Positions 16,158-24,511 are shown, counted from the first letter of the stretch. The stretch is DNA of 34,302 nt from an uncultured Christensenella sp. (GCA_949948895.1 CATLHE010000015.1:1-34302), one strand, 5' to 3'. The notes: a model not told the origin generated them from the sequence alone. Numbers and translations: made by a program.

Positions 16158-18125
16158 ATGAAGAACTATTATCAGATACTGAATATCAAGCCGACGGCGA
16201 CGGAAGACGACATAAAGCGCAGTTATCGCGTGCTCGCCAAGCGTTACCATCCCGACGTCAATCCCGACGCGCGCGCGGCGGAGCGGTTTGCGGATATCAA
16301 CGAAGCATACGACGTACTGTCCGACGCGAACAAGCGCGCCGAGTACGACAGAACATTGGCGGCGGAAGCCGCGGCGAAACCCCGTCCCGAGGACATTGTG
16401 GCAAGGCGCAGAGCGGCTCAGGCCTCGGCGACGCCGTATACCGTTCAGCAACAGGCGGCGGCAAACGCGGCGAGACAGCGTGCCGCTCAAGCCGCGGCGA
16501 TGCGAGCGGCGGCAATGCGAGCCGCAGCTATGCGCGGCAACGCAGACCCGGGATTCATATACGCGCGCCAAGCCGACGCGCAGGCCCAAGCCCAAGCCGC
16601 GGCAAAAGCGCAGGCTCAGGAACAGGCGCGGCAGTACAAGATCCAGCTCGCAACGGCGGAAAAACGCGCGCACGACGCGGGCGTTGCCGAAGGCAAGCGC
16701 ATGTTGCAGCCCGAACTGAACGCCGCCAATACCGAGCTCCGCACGGTCAAGGCAGAAAACACCAAGCTCAAATCGAAAGTAGAGAGCATGGCACGCGATC
16801 GCACCGAGCTCGAACAGGAGCTGTTTGATCGCGACCGCGAATACAACCAAGAAAAACGTCGGGCGGCAGAGCTCGAAAAACAAATACATTCGCTCCAAGC
16901 CGCAACGGTTCCGCGCGCCGACTTTACCGCCGCAAACAACGAACTGCGCGCGGCGCGGACGGAAGCGGGCAAACTGAAAAGACAGCTCGCCATAGCCGAG
17001 CGCGCGCGTGCGGAAGCGGAGAAAAAACTCGCTGACCGCAAGCGCAGCGACAGCGAGCGCAAGATCGCCGAGTTCGGCATAACGCGCGAGCCCGATGCGG
17101 ACCGCGTGGCGGAGCTCGAGAAACAACTGAAAGATCTCAGGCGCAGAACGGTCTCCAAATCAGCTTTGGAAACGGCAAAGTCCGCCAATCAGAAACTGAT
17201 TGACGAGAACGCCGAGCTCAAAGCGCGGCTCAAAGAGCTGAGCGAGAACGGCGCGTCCGATTACGAGCCCGCGCCCGCGTCCGCGCAGGCACCGATATCC
17301 GAGAATGCGTCGGAAGAGCTTGCCGCGGCGCATGAAGAGATAGCGCGGCTCGAAGAGCAGGTAGAAAAGCTCCAAGCCGACAGAGCGACGCTTGTACAAA
17401 AATTGCAAGAACTCAATACCGAATACAAAGCCGCATGCGCGCGTGCCGAGACCGCCGAGGCGGGATCGGTCGAGCAGAGCGGGGCCGCCGCGCTCGAAGC
17501 CGAGATCGAAGAGCTTCAAACGGACAAGAACATGCTAATACAAAAGCTCCAAGAACTGAACGAGGAGCTTGACGCTACGCGAGCGCGCGCCGAACAAGCC
17601 GAGCGCAGAGTGGAGGTATTGGAGCACGAAAAAGAAGAGATCGTGGAACGGTTCAAAGAATACCACGGCGAGGCGATAGGCGAAGCGACGGCGCAAGTCG
17701 AGCAGGCAAAGGAAGCGGAGCGCGAGCTCGCAGAGCGCGTGCAAAAACTCAACGCCGAACTCGAAGCCGAGCGCGTGCGCACGAAAGAGCTCGAGGAGAT
17801 AGTAGACGAGGAAGATATACGCGTAAGAGTGGACAGACTCACGTTCAACGCCGAAGCGGGCGATGCGGATTCGCAGAACGAGCTGGGCGAGCTGTACCTG
17901 TACGGCGACGGCGTGGAAAAGGACTACACTCGCGCAGTGTACTGGCTGAAAGAAGCCGCCAAACAGAAGCACGCCGATTCGTTGTATAATCTCGGCGTAT
18001 GTTTTTTGAACGGCGCGGGCGTAGAGAAAAACGCCAAAGCGGGTGCGGGCTTCATTCGCCAAGCCGCCAAGCTCGGCAGTCAAAGAGCCAAAAAGTACAA
18101 GAAAGGCAGAGACGGCATACTCTGA
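16158..18125 (+). CDS. J-domain, coiled-coil and Sel1-repeat protein A
   Basis: A 655-residue protein. Residues 1-70 are a canonical DnaJ J domain (YYQILNI start, HPD at 31-33, DPYDVLS-like AYDVLSDANKRAEYD), which would stimulate a DnaK ATPase. Residues ~75-180 are Ala/Gln/Arg-rich. Residues ~180-555 are a long Glu/Lys/Leu/Ala heptad-like coiled coil. Residues ~560-650 hold two Sel1-type repeats (ADSQNELGELYLYGDGVEKD... and ADSLYNLGVCFLNGAG...), which usually scaffold protein partners. No membrane segment, zinc-finger domain or substrate-binding C-terminal domain of DnaJ is present, so this is a type III J protein. AGAGG lies just 3 nt before ATG 16158; an in-frame ATG at 16119 is an alternative. 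It is a close paralogue of the next gene. The client is unknown. Confidence 0.85.
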   Translation: MKNYYQILNIKPTATEDDIKRSYRVLAKRYHPDVNPDARAAERFADINEAYDVLSDANKRAEYDRTLAAEAAAKPRPEDIVARRRAAQASATPYTVQQQAAANAARQRAAQAAAMRAAAMRAAAMRGNADPGFIYARQADAQAQAQAAAKAQAQEQARQYKIQLATAEKRAHDAGVAEGKRMLQPELNAANTELRTVKAENTKLKSKVESMARDRTELEQELFDRDREYNQEKRRAAELEKQIHSLQAATVPRADFTAANNELRAARTEAGKLKRQLAIAERARAEAEKKLADRKRSDSERKIAEFGITREPDADRVAELEKQLKDLRRRTVSKSALETAKSANQKLIDENAELKARLKELSENGASDYEPAPASAQAPISENASEELAAAHEEIARLEEQVEKLQADRATLVQKLQELNTEYKAACARAETAEAGSVEQSGAAALEAEIEELQTDKNMLIQKLQELNEELDATRARAEQAERRVEVLEHEKEEIVERFKEYHGEAIGEATAQVEQAKEAERELAERVQKLNAELEAERVRTKELEEIVDEEDIRVRVDRLTFNAEAGDADSQNELGELYLYGDGVEKDYTRAVYWLKEAAKQKHADSLYNLGVCFLNGAGVEKNAKAGAGFIRQAAKLGSQRAKKYKKGRDGIL

Positions 18126-18131
18126 TCTGCG

Positions 18132-18161
18132 GTCGCCGCTCCATTCGGGGCGGCGGCTTTT
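18132..18161 (+). terminator. Intrinsic terminator after J-Sel1 gene A
   Basis: An 11 bp stem GTCGCCGCTCC / GGGGCGGCGGC with two wobble pairs, ATTC loop, then TTTT, 7 bp after the stop codon. Confidence 0.85.
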
Positions 18162-18180
18162 ATGTTTAGCGTAAAGAAAC

Positions 18181-18210
18181 TTGACAGTCAAACCGTACAT
18201 ATGTTAAAAT
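18181..18210 (+). promoter_or_regulatory. Promoter of the second J-domain/Sel1 gene
   Basis: TTGACA (18181-18186), 18 bp spacer, TAAAAT (18205-18210) with TGT before it (extended -10). The predicted leader is ~25 nt with a weak GAGCGG site. Confidence 0.8.
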
Positions 18211-18241
18211 ACATGGCATATTAAGGTTACCCCGAGCGGAT

Positions 18242-19942
18242 ATGAAAAACTACTATCAAATACTCAATATCAAGCAGACGGCAACGGAAGACGAGATAAA
18301 GCGCAGTTACCGCGTGCTCGCAAAAAAATACCACCCCGACGTCAATCCCGGCGATGCGCGGGCGGCGGATCGGTTTGCCGATATAAACGAGGCGCACGAC
18401 ACGCTGTCCGATCCCGCAAAGCGCGCGGAGTACGATAAAAAGCTCGCCGCAGCCAATGCGCCCAAGCCGAGCCCCGAAGAGATAATCGCGCGCCAGCGCG
18501 CGCAAGCGCAGGCAGCGGCGCGTCAGGCAGCCGCGCGTCAAGCCGCGGCGGCGCAGCAGGCGGCAATGCGCAATACCATACGCGAAAACCTGAGAAGCAG
18601 TTCCGACCCCAGCGTCATACTCGCTCAGCGCGCGGCGGCACAGGCAGCGGCGGCGCAGGCGGTAGCGGCGCAGGCACAGGCTCAGGCGCAGCAGTACCAA
18701 GCCCAGCTCACGGCTGTCGAGCGCAAAGCGCACGAGAAAGGCGTTGCGGACGGCAAGCGTATCGCTCAGGTCGATATAGATCGGCTCAATGCGGAAGTCA
18801 AGTCGCTCAAAGCCGAAAACGCAAGGCTTCGCGATAAGCTCGCCGAGACCGAGAGCGACCGCAGCGAGCTGGAACAGGAATTGTTCGACCGCGACCGCGA
18901 GTTCAACGAGCAAAAACAACGCGCCGCCGAGCTCGAAGAGCGTTTGAATGACGCCGAAAGAATGCAGGCTCAGCCGCAACCGCAAGCGGCGTCGCGCCGC
19001 GGCGGCAAAGTGACTACGCGCGATTACGACGAGCTCAACGCACAGATCGGCTCGCTCAATGCGATAATCGAAAGACTGACCGAGCGCACCAAGCAGATGG
19101 AGGCGGAGCGTAACCAAGCGGAGCTCAAAGCGCGCGCCCAGCTCGAGCTACAGCAGGAAAAGCGCCGCGAACTCGTCGATCATATAGAAGAGCTCAACGC
19201 CGAGATACGCGCTCTTAACGAAGAGGTGGAAAACCTCCGCGCCGATAACGAGCGTTGGGAGCAGTACGCAAAGAGCGAGGACTTTTTGACCGCCGCAGAG
19301 CGCAAAATGGAAGAGTGGGAGAGAAAGCAGAAAGCCGATAAAAAGCTGGCGCGCTCCACGCTGTACGGCGCTTTGGGCGTGCTTATCTGGGCGACCGACG
19401 ACGAGATCAACGTCGCGTACGACAAACTCGAAAAGCGGTACTCGTCCAAGACCGACGACGTCAGCGCCGAAAAGCTCGCTGCGCTCAAGAGCGCATATGC
19501 GGTGCTGTCCGATCCCGCTAAGCGCGCGGAGTACAACGCGTCTATCGGTATCGACGAAGAACGTATCGGGGCGGAGCGCGCACTCGCGGAAGAGAACGCC
19601 GCACTTGAAGAGGAATATCGCAGTAAGCTCGAAGACAAGGAGTTTTGGGCGAGGTTCGACGAGCTCAGCTTTAACGCGCAGGCGGGCGACGCCGACGCGC
19701 AGAACAGGCTCGGCGAGATGTATTATTACGGCGACGAGATAGAAAAAGATATAGAGCAAGCAGTGTATTGGTTTAAAGAATCCGCCAAGCAGAAGCATGC
19801 CGACGGTATATACAATCTCGGCGTGTGCTTCGTGAACGGCGAGGGCATGGATAAAAACGCCGCGACGGGCATGGGCTTTATCCGCCAAGCCGCCAAGCTC
19901 GGTAGCGCCGCCGCTAAACAGTATCTCGATAATAACGGTTGA
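18242..19942 (+). CDS. J-domain, coiled-coil and Sel1-repeat protein B with a second, degenerate J domain
   Basis: A 566-residue paralogue of the preceding gene. Residues 1-68 are a canonical J domain with HPD at 31-33. An Ala/Gln-rich stretch and a coiled coil follow to about residue 365. Residues ~369-440 then form a second J-like domain: LYGALGVLIWATDDEINVAY aligns with YYQILNI...EIKRSY, and AYAVLSDPAKRAEYNAS matches the C-terminal J-domain helix almost word for word. The HPD loop is replaced by SSK, so it should not stimulate Hsp70. Two Sel1-type repeats close the protein (~477-563). It has its own promoter, so the two paralogues may be expressed separately. It could be a regulated co-chaperone or a scaffold; neither can be decided here. 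Confidence 0.85.
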   Translation: MKNYYQILNIKQTATEDEIKRSYRVLAKKYHPDVNPGDARAADRFADINEAHDTLSDPAKRAEYDKKLAAANAPKPSPEEIIARQRAQAQAAARQAAARQAAAAQQAAMRNTIRENLRSSSDPSVILAQRAAAQAAAAQAVAAQAQAQAQQYQAQLTAVERKAHEKGVADGKRIAQVDIDRLNAEVKSLKAENARLRDKLAETESDRSELEQELFDRDREFNEQKQRAAELEERLNDAERMQAQPQPQAASRRGGKVTTRDYDELNAQIGSLNAIIERLTERTKQMEAERNQAELKARAQLELQQEKRRELVDHIEELNAEIRALNEEVENLRADNERWEQYAKSEDFLTAAERKMEEWERKQKADKKLARSTLYGALGVLIWATDDEINVAYDKLEKRYSSKTDDVSAEKLAALKSAYAVLSDPAKRAEYNASIGIDEERIGAERALAEENAALEEEYRSKLEDKEFWARFDELSFNAQAGDADAQNRLGEMYYYGDEIEKDIEQAVYWFKESAKQKHADGIYNLGVCFVNGEGMDKNAATGMGFIRQAAKLGSAAAKQYLDNNG

Positions 19943-19944
19943 TA

Positions 19945-20004
19945 CCAATCACAGATTGGATGTTTGTCGAGTGTTGGCGCGAAGATGATTTGAGGTTGCA
20001 CCCG
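19945..20004 (-). repeat. HCR element copy 6
   Basis: Reverse copy; its CCAATC-ACA-GATTGG cap starts 2 bp after the stop codon of J-Sel1 gene B. Confidence 0.85.
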
Positions 20005-20051
20005 AAAAGGTATGGAACGATATAGGTTGTCGTTTGTTCAACAATACAACC

Positions 20052-20093
20052 GTGCGGCTACGCCAAAGATTCTTCGCGAGCTCGGGATTACAA
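20052..20093 (+). repeat. Short palindromic repeat, family B copy 1
   Basis: GTGCGGCTACGCCAAAGATT followed by CTTCGCGAGCTCGGGATTACAA. Related to 20266-20294 (reverse), 20421-20466, 24355-24396, 27771-27814 and 27921-27966. Similar CTTCGC...GAATGACA repeats are widespread in gut Bacillota genomes as far as I know. Confidence 0.6.
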
Positions 20094-20116
20094 AAGAAAA
20101 TATGCACCACTCATAT

Positions 20117-20179
20117 TCGGGTGTTACGTAAAACAACTTACCCACGTAAACACACGACAATCGTCAAACATTTGGTTTG
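20117..20179 (+). repeat. HCR element copy 7
   Basis: TCGGGTGTTACG, then AAACACACGACA, with cap CAAAC-ATTTG-GTTTG. The linked GGAGCGCA palindrome is at 20181-20201. The layout matches copy 2, and both this copy and copy 3 are preceded by ATATGCACC. Confidence 0.75.
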
Positions 20180-20265
20180 CGGAGCGCAGGGTCTGCGCTC
20201 CCTACGCATTTGCGACGATAAATAAACTGCGACAGTTGAAACCGAATATCCCACGATTTTTCACA

Positions 20266-20294
20266 TGTCATCCTGAGGCGAAGCCGAAGGATCT
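20266..20294 (-). repeat. Short palindromic repeat, family B copy 2
   Basis: TGTCATCCTGAGGCGAAGCC then GAAGGATCT; this is the reverse of the family B core. Confidence 0.6.
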
Positions 20295-20310
20295 AGGGCG
20301 AGAGCCCGCA

Positions 20311-20372
20311 CCAATCACAGATTGGATTTATGTCGTGTATTTGCAAAGAGATTTGTTTTACGATACACCCGA
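20311..20372 (-). repeat. HCR element copy 8
   Basis: Reverse copy with CCAATC-ACA-GATTGG cap and TGTCGTGTATTTG core. Confidence 0.8.
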
Positions 20373-20420
20373 AAAAGTGCGGGGCGTGATTCAAGGTAAC
20401 GCTTGTTTTGTGTGTCAATC

Positions 20421-20466
20421 CTGCGGCGGTTCGCCTAGATCCTTCGCTGACGCTCAGGATGACAAC
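20421..20466 (+). repeat. Short palindromic repeat, family B copy 3
   Basis: CTGCGGCGGTTCGCCTAGAT, then CCTTCGCTGACGCTCAGGAT and GACAAC. Confidence 0.6.
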
Positions 20467-20492
20467 AATGCCGTAAGTGACTTTCAAACGAT

Positions 20493-20520
20493 CGTAGGTG
20501 GCGACGCCCTCGTCGCCCCG
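20493..20520. repeat. GTAGGGGCGACG-type palindromic repeat (family C)
   Basis: GTAGGTGGCGACGCCCTCGT followed by CGCCCCG. Relatives at 6297-6326, 24485-24511 and 24601-24630. Confidence 0.55.
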
Positions 20521-20542
20521 CTGTATTTTGTAACGTAATTAT

Positions 20543-20605
20543 TCGGGTGTAACCTCAAATAAACGATCTATGCCGACACACGATAAAAATCCAAACCGTG
20601 TTTGG
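20543..20605 (+). repeat. HCR element copy 9
   Basis: Cap CCAAAC-CGT-GTTTGG, a compensated variant of CCAAGC/GCTTGG. It abuts copy 10. Confidence 0.85.
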
Positions 20606-20667
20606 TCGGGTGTAACGTAAAACAAACCACCCATGCCGACACACGACAGAAATCCAAGCTGGCTTGG
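20606..20667 (+). repeat. HCR element copy 10
   Basis: Cap CCAAGC-TG-GCTTGG. It ends 18 bp before the -35 of the ABC exporter promoter, the same 18 bp gap as between copy 3 and its promoter. Confidence 0.85.
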
Positions 20668-20685
20668 GCAAACATTTGGTTTGTG

Positions 20686-20714
20686 TTGACAAAGAAAGGC
20701 ATATCATATATAAT
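20686..20714 (+). promoter_or_regulatory. Promoter of the ABC exporter operon; nearly leaderless
   Basis: A perfect TTGACA (20686-20691), 17 bp spacer, perfect TATAAT (20709-20714). The ATG is at 20724, nine bases past the -10, so the leader can be at most a few nucleotides. No ribosome site is present. Confidence 0.88.
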
Positions 20715-20723
20715 AATCGACGT

Positions 20724-22415
20724 ATGTTCAGACTTATCCGATTTATCAAAGGTCATACGGCGGCGGCGATCTCCGCGCCGTTATGCAAACTGATAGAAGC
20801 CATTGCCGAGCTCGCCGTGCCGATGATAGTCGCGAGCGTGATCGACATAGGCATAGCAAACGGCGACAAATCGTACGTGCTCAAATACTGCGCCGTGATC
20901 GCCGTGCTTGCCGTGGGCGGGTTCCTGATATCCGTGACCGGTCAGTACCTCGCGTCCAAGGTCGCGTTGGGGTTTGGCACAAAGCTCCGCGCGGCGACTT
21001 TCGGCAAGATAAACAAGCTCCCGATCTCGGCAGCCGACCGCCTCGGCGGCGCGTCGCTCGTCACAAGACTCACGGGCGACGTCATGAACTGTCAGAACGC
21101 AGTGAACATGACGCTTCGGCTTGTGCTCCGCACGCCGTTCGTCGTTATCGGCGCGTTTGTCATGAGCATGATAATCGACCCCGTGCTTGCGCTCATGTTC
21201 CTCGCAATGACCATAGTGCTGACCGCGGTAATTTCGTGCGTATTGAAACTGACCATGCCGCGCGTCAAGAAAGCGCAGAAAAACCTCGACGAGCTCGCGC
21301 GCTTGTCCGCGCAGTCGCTAAGCGGCGCAAGAGTCATTCGCGCGTTTTCCAAACAGACCGACACCAAAGCCGAGTTTGAAGCGGCTGCGGACGCAACGGC
21401 AAAAACCAATATCGGCGCGGCGCGCATTTTCGCACTACTCACCCCGCTCACGTTTGCCGTAGTCAATCTCGCGATCATAGCCGTGCTGTGGTTCGGCGGC
21501 GTCAAAGTGGACGGCGGCAGGCTCAGTCAGGGCGACCTCATCGCGCTTATCAACTACCTCAATCAAGCATTTTTCGTAATAGTCAATATCGGCAACGTGT
21601 TCTCGGTATTCACGCGCTCGGCGGCATGCGCCGCGCGCGTCAACGAAGTGCTCGACATGCCGCAAGACAGTGAGGGCGAGCTTGACGAAGTGGACGGAGC
21701 CTGTTCCGAAACGCTCAGGTTCGACGGCGTGTGCTTCGCGTACGACGGCGACTACGATATCCAAGGCGTGTCGTTCACACTAGGAAAGGACAAAACGCTC
21801 GGCATAATCGGCGGCACGGGCAGCGGCAAATCGACTATAATCAATCTTATAGAACGTTTCTATACCCCCGCGGAAGGCGGGATATTCTACTGCGGCAGAC
21901 CGCTCGAGGACTACACGGCGGCGGCGCTTCGCAAAAGCCTCGGCTACGTGCCGCAGCGCGCCGCGGTCATCTCGGGCACGCTCGACAGCAACCTCCGTAT
22001 CGCGGACGAATCGGTGACGAGAGAGCGCGAAGAGCAGGCTTTACGGATCGCGCAGGCGAGCGAACTGCTCGCGGGCATTGGGCTTGACGGCAAGATCAAC
22101 GCCGGCGGCAAGAACCTCTCGGGCGGACAGCGTCAGCGCGTGAACATCGCGCGCGCGCTCTGCCGCGATAACGTTTTGTATCTGTTCGACGACGCGACGA
22201 GCGCACTCGACTACAAGACCGAGCGCGAGTTCATGACCGCGGTAAACAAGCTCCCCGGCGCAAAGATATTCGTTTCGCAACGCATAAGCGCGGTATCGGG
22301 CTGCGACGAGATACTCGTGCTCGACGGCGGCAAGATAGTAGGACGCGGCACGCACGCGCAGTTAAAAAAGACGTGCCCGCTGTACGGCGAGTTCTGCGCC
22401 TCGCAACAGGGTTGA
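20724..22415 (+). CDS. ABC exporter half-transporter, degenerate-site subunit
   Basis: A 563-residue half-transporter with an N-terminal six-helix membrane domain (about residues 10-300) and a C-terminal ATPase. Walker A is GGTGSGKST and the signature LSGGQRQR. The Walker B region reads LYLFDDATSALD, so the catalytic glutamate is aspartate, and the H-loop histidine is glutamine (FVSQRISAV). This pattern is known from the non-catalytic side of heterodimeric exporters such as TM287/288. The partner begins 5 bp downstream. The ATG at 20724 is chosen because it lies just beyond the promoter; an in-frame ATG at 20664 lies upstream of the promoter. The substrate (drug, lipid or peptide) is not evident. 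Confidence 0.9.
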   Translation: MFRLIRFIKGHTAAAISAPLCKLIEAIAELAVPMIVASVIDIGIANGDKSYVLKYCAVIAVLAVGGFLISVTGQYLASKVALGFGTKLRAATFGKINKLPISAADRLGGASLVTRLTGDVMNCQNAVNMTLRLVLRTPFVVIGAFVMSMIIDPVLALMFLAMTIVLTAVISCVLKLTMPRVKKAQKNLDELARLSAQSLSGARVIRAFSKQTDTKAEFEAAADATAKTNIGAARIFALLTPLTFAVVNLAIIAVLWFGGVKVDGGRLSQGDLIALINYLNQAFFVIVNIGNVFSVFTRSAACAARVNEVLDMPQDSEGELDEVDGACSETLRFDGVCFAYDGDYDIQGVSFTLGKDKTLGIIGGTGSGKSTIINLIERFYTPAEGGIFYCGRPLEDYTAAALRKSLGYVPQRAAVISGTLDSNLRIADESVTREREEQALRIAQASELLAGIGLDGKINAGGKNLSGGQRQRVNIARALCRDNVLYLFDDATSALDYKTEREFMTAVNKLPGAKIFVSQRISAVSGCDEILVLDGGKIVGRGTHAQLKKTCPLYGEFCASQQG

Positions 22416-22420
22416 TCGAT

Positions 22421-24193
22421 ATGGCGAAGAATAAACGACAAAAACAAAGAAATACGTTCTCGCGGCTCATGAAATATTTAAGACCGCACGCGCCGCTATT
22501 GGCGCTCGCGTTCGTGTTTGCGGCGGTCGCGGCGGCGGGGCAGCTTTTTGCGCCCGTCGTTATTGGCAACGCCGTAGACTGCGCCGTGGAAGCGGGCAAG
22601 GTCAGTTATGACGGGCTCGTGCGCAACGTTTGCTATCTCGCGGTGATAATCGCGGCGGTCATGCTGTCGCAGTGGCTTATGAATCTCTGCGCGCAAGCCG
22701 CATCGCACCGCGCGGTCAAGGACGCAAGGCGCGACGGGTTCGCATCGATAACGGACGCGGCGCTGTCGGTGATCGATTCGCATTCGCACGGCGATCTGTC
22801 GTCGCGCGTGTCGGTGGACGCCGATCAGATAGCGGACGGGATCGTTCAGGGCGCGACGCAGATATTTACGGGCGTGGTAACGCTTGTCGGCACGCTCGTT
22901 TTGATGATACGCATCAATCTGTGGATAGCGATAGCGGTAGCCGCGCTCACGCCGCTGTCGTTGTTCGTGTCGTTCTTTGTCGCGCGCGGCGCGCATAAGT
23001 ACTTTACCGCGCAGACAAAAACGCGCGGCGCGCTGTACCAGACGAGCGAGGAAACGATAAATAACCGCGCGCTCGTCGCGGCATATGGCTATGCGCCGGT
23101 CGCGGAAAAGAATTTCGGCAGGATAAACGACGAGCTCAAGACGTGCGGGTTCAAAGCGACTTTTTACTCGTCGCTTGTCAATCCGTCGACTAGGCTCATC
23201 AATTCGCTCGTGTATGCGGTAGCCGCCATCATGGGCGCGCTGTACGCGATAGACGGGCAAATGGGCGTGGGCGAGATAACGACGCTTTTGCTGTTCGCCA
23301 ATCAGTTCGCGCGTCCGCTCAATGAGATAACGGGCGTAATAACCGAGTTTCAGACCTCGCTCGCGGCGGCGCGGCGCGTGCTCGATCTTGCGGATATTCC
23401 GCCGCAGGACGACAGCGGCAGGAGCGTCGAGCTCGCAGGCAATATAAATATAAGATCGCTCGATTTTTCGTACGTGCCCGAAAAACCGCTCATACAGGGG
23501 CTCGATCTCAACGTCGAGCGCGGAACGATGGTCGCTATCGTCGGGCGCACGGGCTGCGGCAAAACGACGCTTATCAATCTTTTGATGCGGTTCTACGACC
23601 CGAACGCGGGCGATATCGAGTACGACGGCAATCCGTCGGGCGAGCTCAAGCGCAGTTGCGTGAGGAGCGCGGTCGGCATGGTGCTTCAGGACAGTTGGAT
23701 ATTCAAGGGCACGGTGCGCGACAATATCGCGTACGGCAAGCCCGACGCGACGCTCGAAGAAGTCAAGCTCGCTGCCAAGAAAGCGGATATCGACGGGTTT
23801 ATAGAGCGCATGCCCAATGGCTACGACACCGTTATCGACGACGGCGACGGGATCTCGCAGGGACAGAAACAGCTGATCAATATCGCGCGTATCATGCTCA
23901 CCGACCCGCCTATGCTCATACTCGACGAGGCGACGAGCAATATCGACACGCGCACCGAAAAACGCGTTCAGCAAGCGTTCGACAGGCTGTTGCGACCCGA
24001 GAACGGCGAGAAGAAAACGGGGTTCGTCGTCGCGCACCGATTGTCTACCGTCAGGAACGCCGATATTATTCTCGTGATGGACAAGGGCAATATCATCGAG
24101 CGCGGCACGCACGACGAGCTCATAGCCATGCGCGGCGCGTATTATGATCTGTATAACGCGCAGTTCGCCGGTCAAGCCCTCGACCAAGCATAG
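22421..24193 (+). CDS. ABC exporter half-transporter, catalytic subunit
   Basis: A 590-residue partner of the preceding gene with a six-helix membrane domain and an ATPase domain. Walker A is GRTGCGKTT, Walker B LILDEATSNID with the catalytic glutamate, and the H-loop VVAHRLSTV with histidine. Its signature is ISQGQKQ instead of LSGGQ, as in TM288-type subunits, so one of the two ATP sites of the heterodimer is canonical and one degenerate. CAGGG at 22407-22411 gives a 9-nt spacing to ATG 22421. The last codons and the TAG stop lie inside the hairpin of an HCR element (24184-24198), so the C-terminal residues (DQA) are contributed by the repeat. Confidence 0.92.
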   Translation: MAKNKRQKQRNTFSRLMKYLRPHAPLLALAFVFAAVAAAGQLFAPVVIGNAVDCAVEAGKVSYDGLVRNVCYLAVIIAAVMLSQWLMNLCAQAASHRAVKDARRDGFASITDAALSVIDSHSHGDLSSRVSVDADQIADGIVQGATQIFTGVVTLVGTLVLMIRINLWIAIAVAALTPLSLFVSFFVARGAHKYFTAQTKTRGALYQTSEETINNRALVAAYGYAPVAEKNFGRINDELKTCGFKATFYSSLVNPSTRLINSLVYAVAAIMGALYAIDGQMGVGEITTLLLFANQFARPLNEITGVITEFQTSLAAARRVLDLADIPPQDDSGRSVELAGNINIRSLDFSYVPEKPLIQGLDLNVERGTMVAIVGRTGCGKTTLINLLMRFYDPNAGDIEYDGNPSGELKRSCVRSAVGMVLQDSWIFKGTVRDNIAYGKPDATLEEVKLAAKKADIDGFIERMPNGYDTVIDDGDGISQGQKQLINIARIMLTDPPMLILDEATSNIDTRTEKRVQQAFDRLLRPENGEKKTGFVVAHRLSTVRNADIILVMDKGNIIERGTHDELIAMRGAYYDLYNAQFAGQALDQA

Positions 24194-24244
24194 CTTGGAT
24201 TTATGTCGTGTGTGAACGCGAAGATGATTTGTTGTTTCACCCGA
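24184..24244 (-). repeat. HCR element copy 11, overlapping the ABC gene 3' end
   Basis: Cap CCAAGC-ATA-GCTTGG; the TAG stop codon of the exporter gene is part of it. Copy 12 follows directly. Confidence 0.85.
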
Positions 24245-24307
24245 CCAATCACAGATTGGATGTTTGTCGTGTGTTTACGTGGTGGATTTGTTTTGGGGAA
24301 CACCCGA
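24245..24307 (-). repeat. HCR element copy 12
   Basis: Cap CCAATC-ACA-GATTGG, core TGTCGTGTGTTTACG, end CACCCGA. Confidence 0.85.
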
Positions 24308-24394
24308 ATAATTGCGGGGCATAGATAGGCTGTCGTTTGTTCGACATGTCAACCATGCGGCGGTTCGCCTGGATTCCTCGCAGGCTCGGAATGA

Positions 24395-24456
24395 CAAGCC
24401 GGAGGCTTGGCGACGGCCGTGTGTGGGCGTAGTTGGTGGAATGACGGTGCACCCGA
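24395..24456 (-). repeat. HCR element copy 14 (diverged)
   Basis: Cap CAAGCC-GGA-GGCTTG, core GGCCGTGTGTGG, end CACCCGA. It is the least conserved copy in the middle part and overlaps the end of a family B repeat. Confidence 0.65.
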
Positions 24457-24511
24457 AGAATTGCGGTAACGTTTGTTTGCCGTTCGTAGGGGCGACGACA
24501 TCGGCGCCCCG

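Larger units (their letters stand above)
19943..20685. other. Repeat-filled intergenic island
   Basis: No credible gene in this ~740 bp. It contains HCR copies 6 and 8 (reverse) and 7, 9 and 10 (forward), three copies of a GATTCCTCGC...GAATGACA-type repeat (20052-20093, 20266-20294 reversed, 20421-20466), one GTAGGNGGCGACGCCCTCGTCGCCCC segment (20493-20520) and the GGAGCGCA palindrome (20181-20201). The island begins with a reverse HCR and ends with a forward one, so both hairpin caps face outward. Confidence 0.75.

Noticed and set aside
20236..20538. 100-codon reading frame inside the repeat island
   Set aside because: It is composed of HCR and family B repeats, with no ribosome site or recognisable protein pattern.
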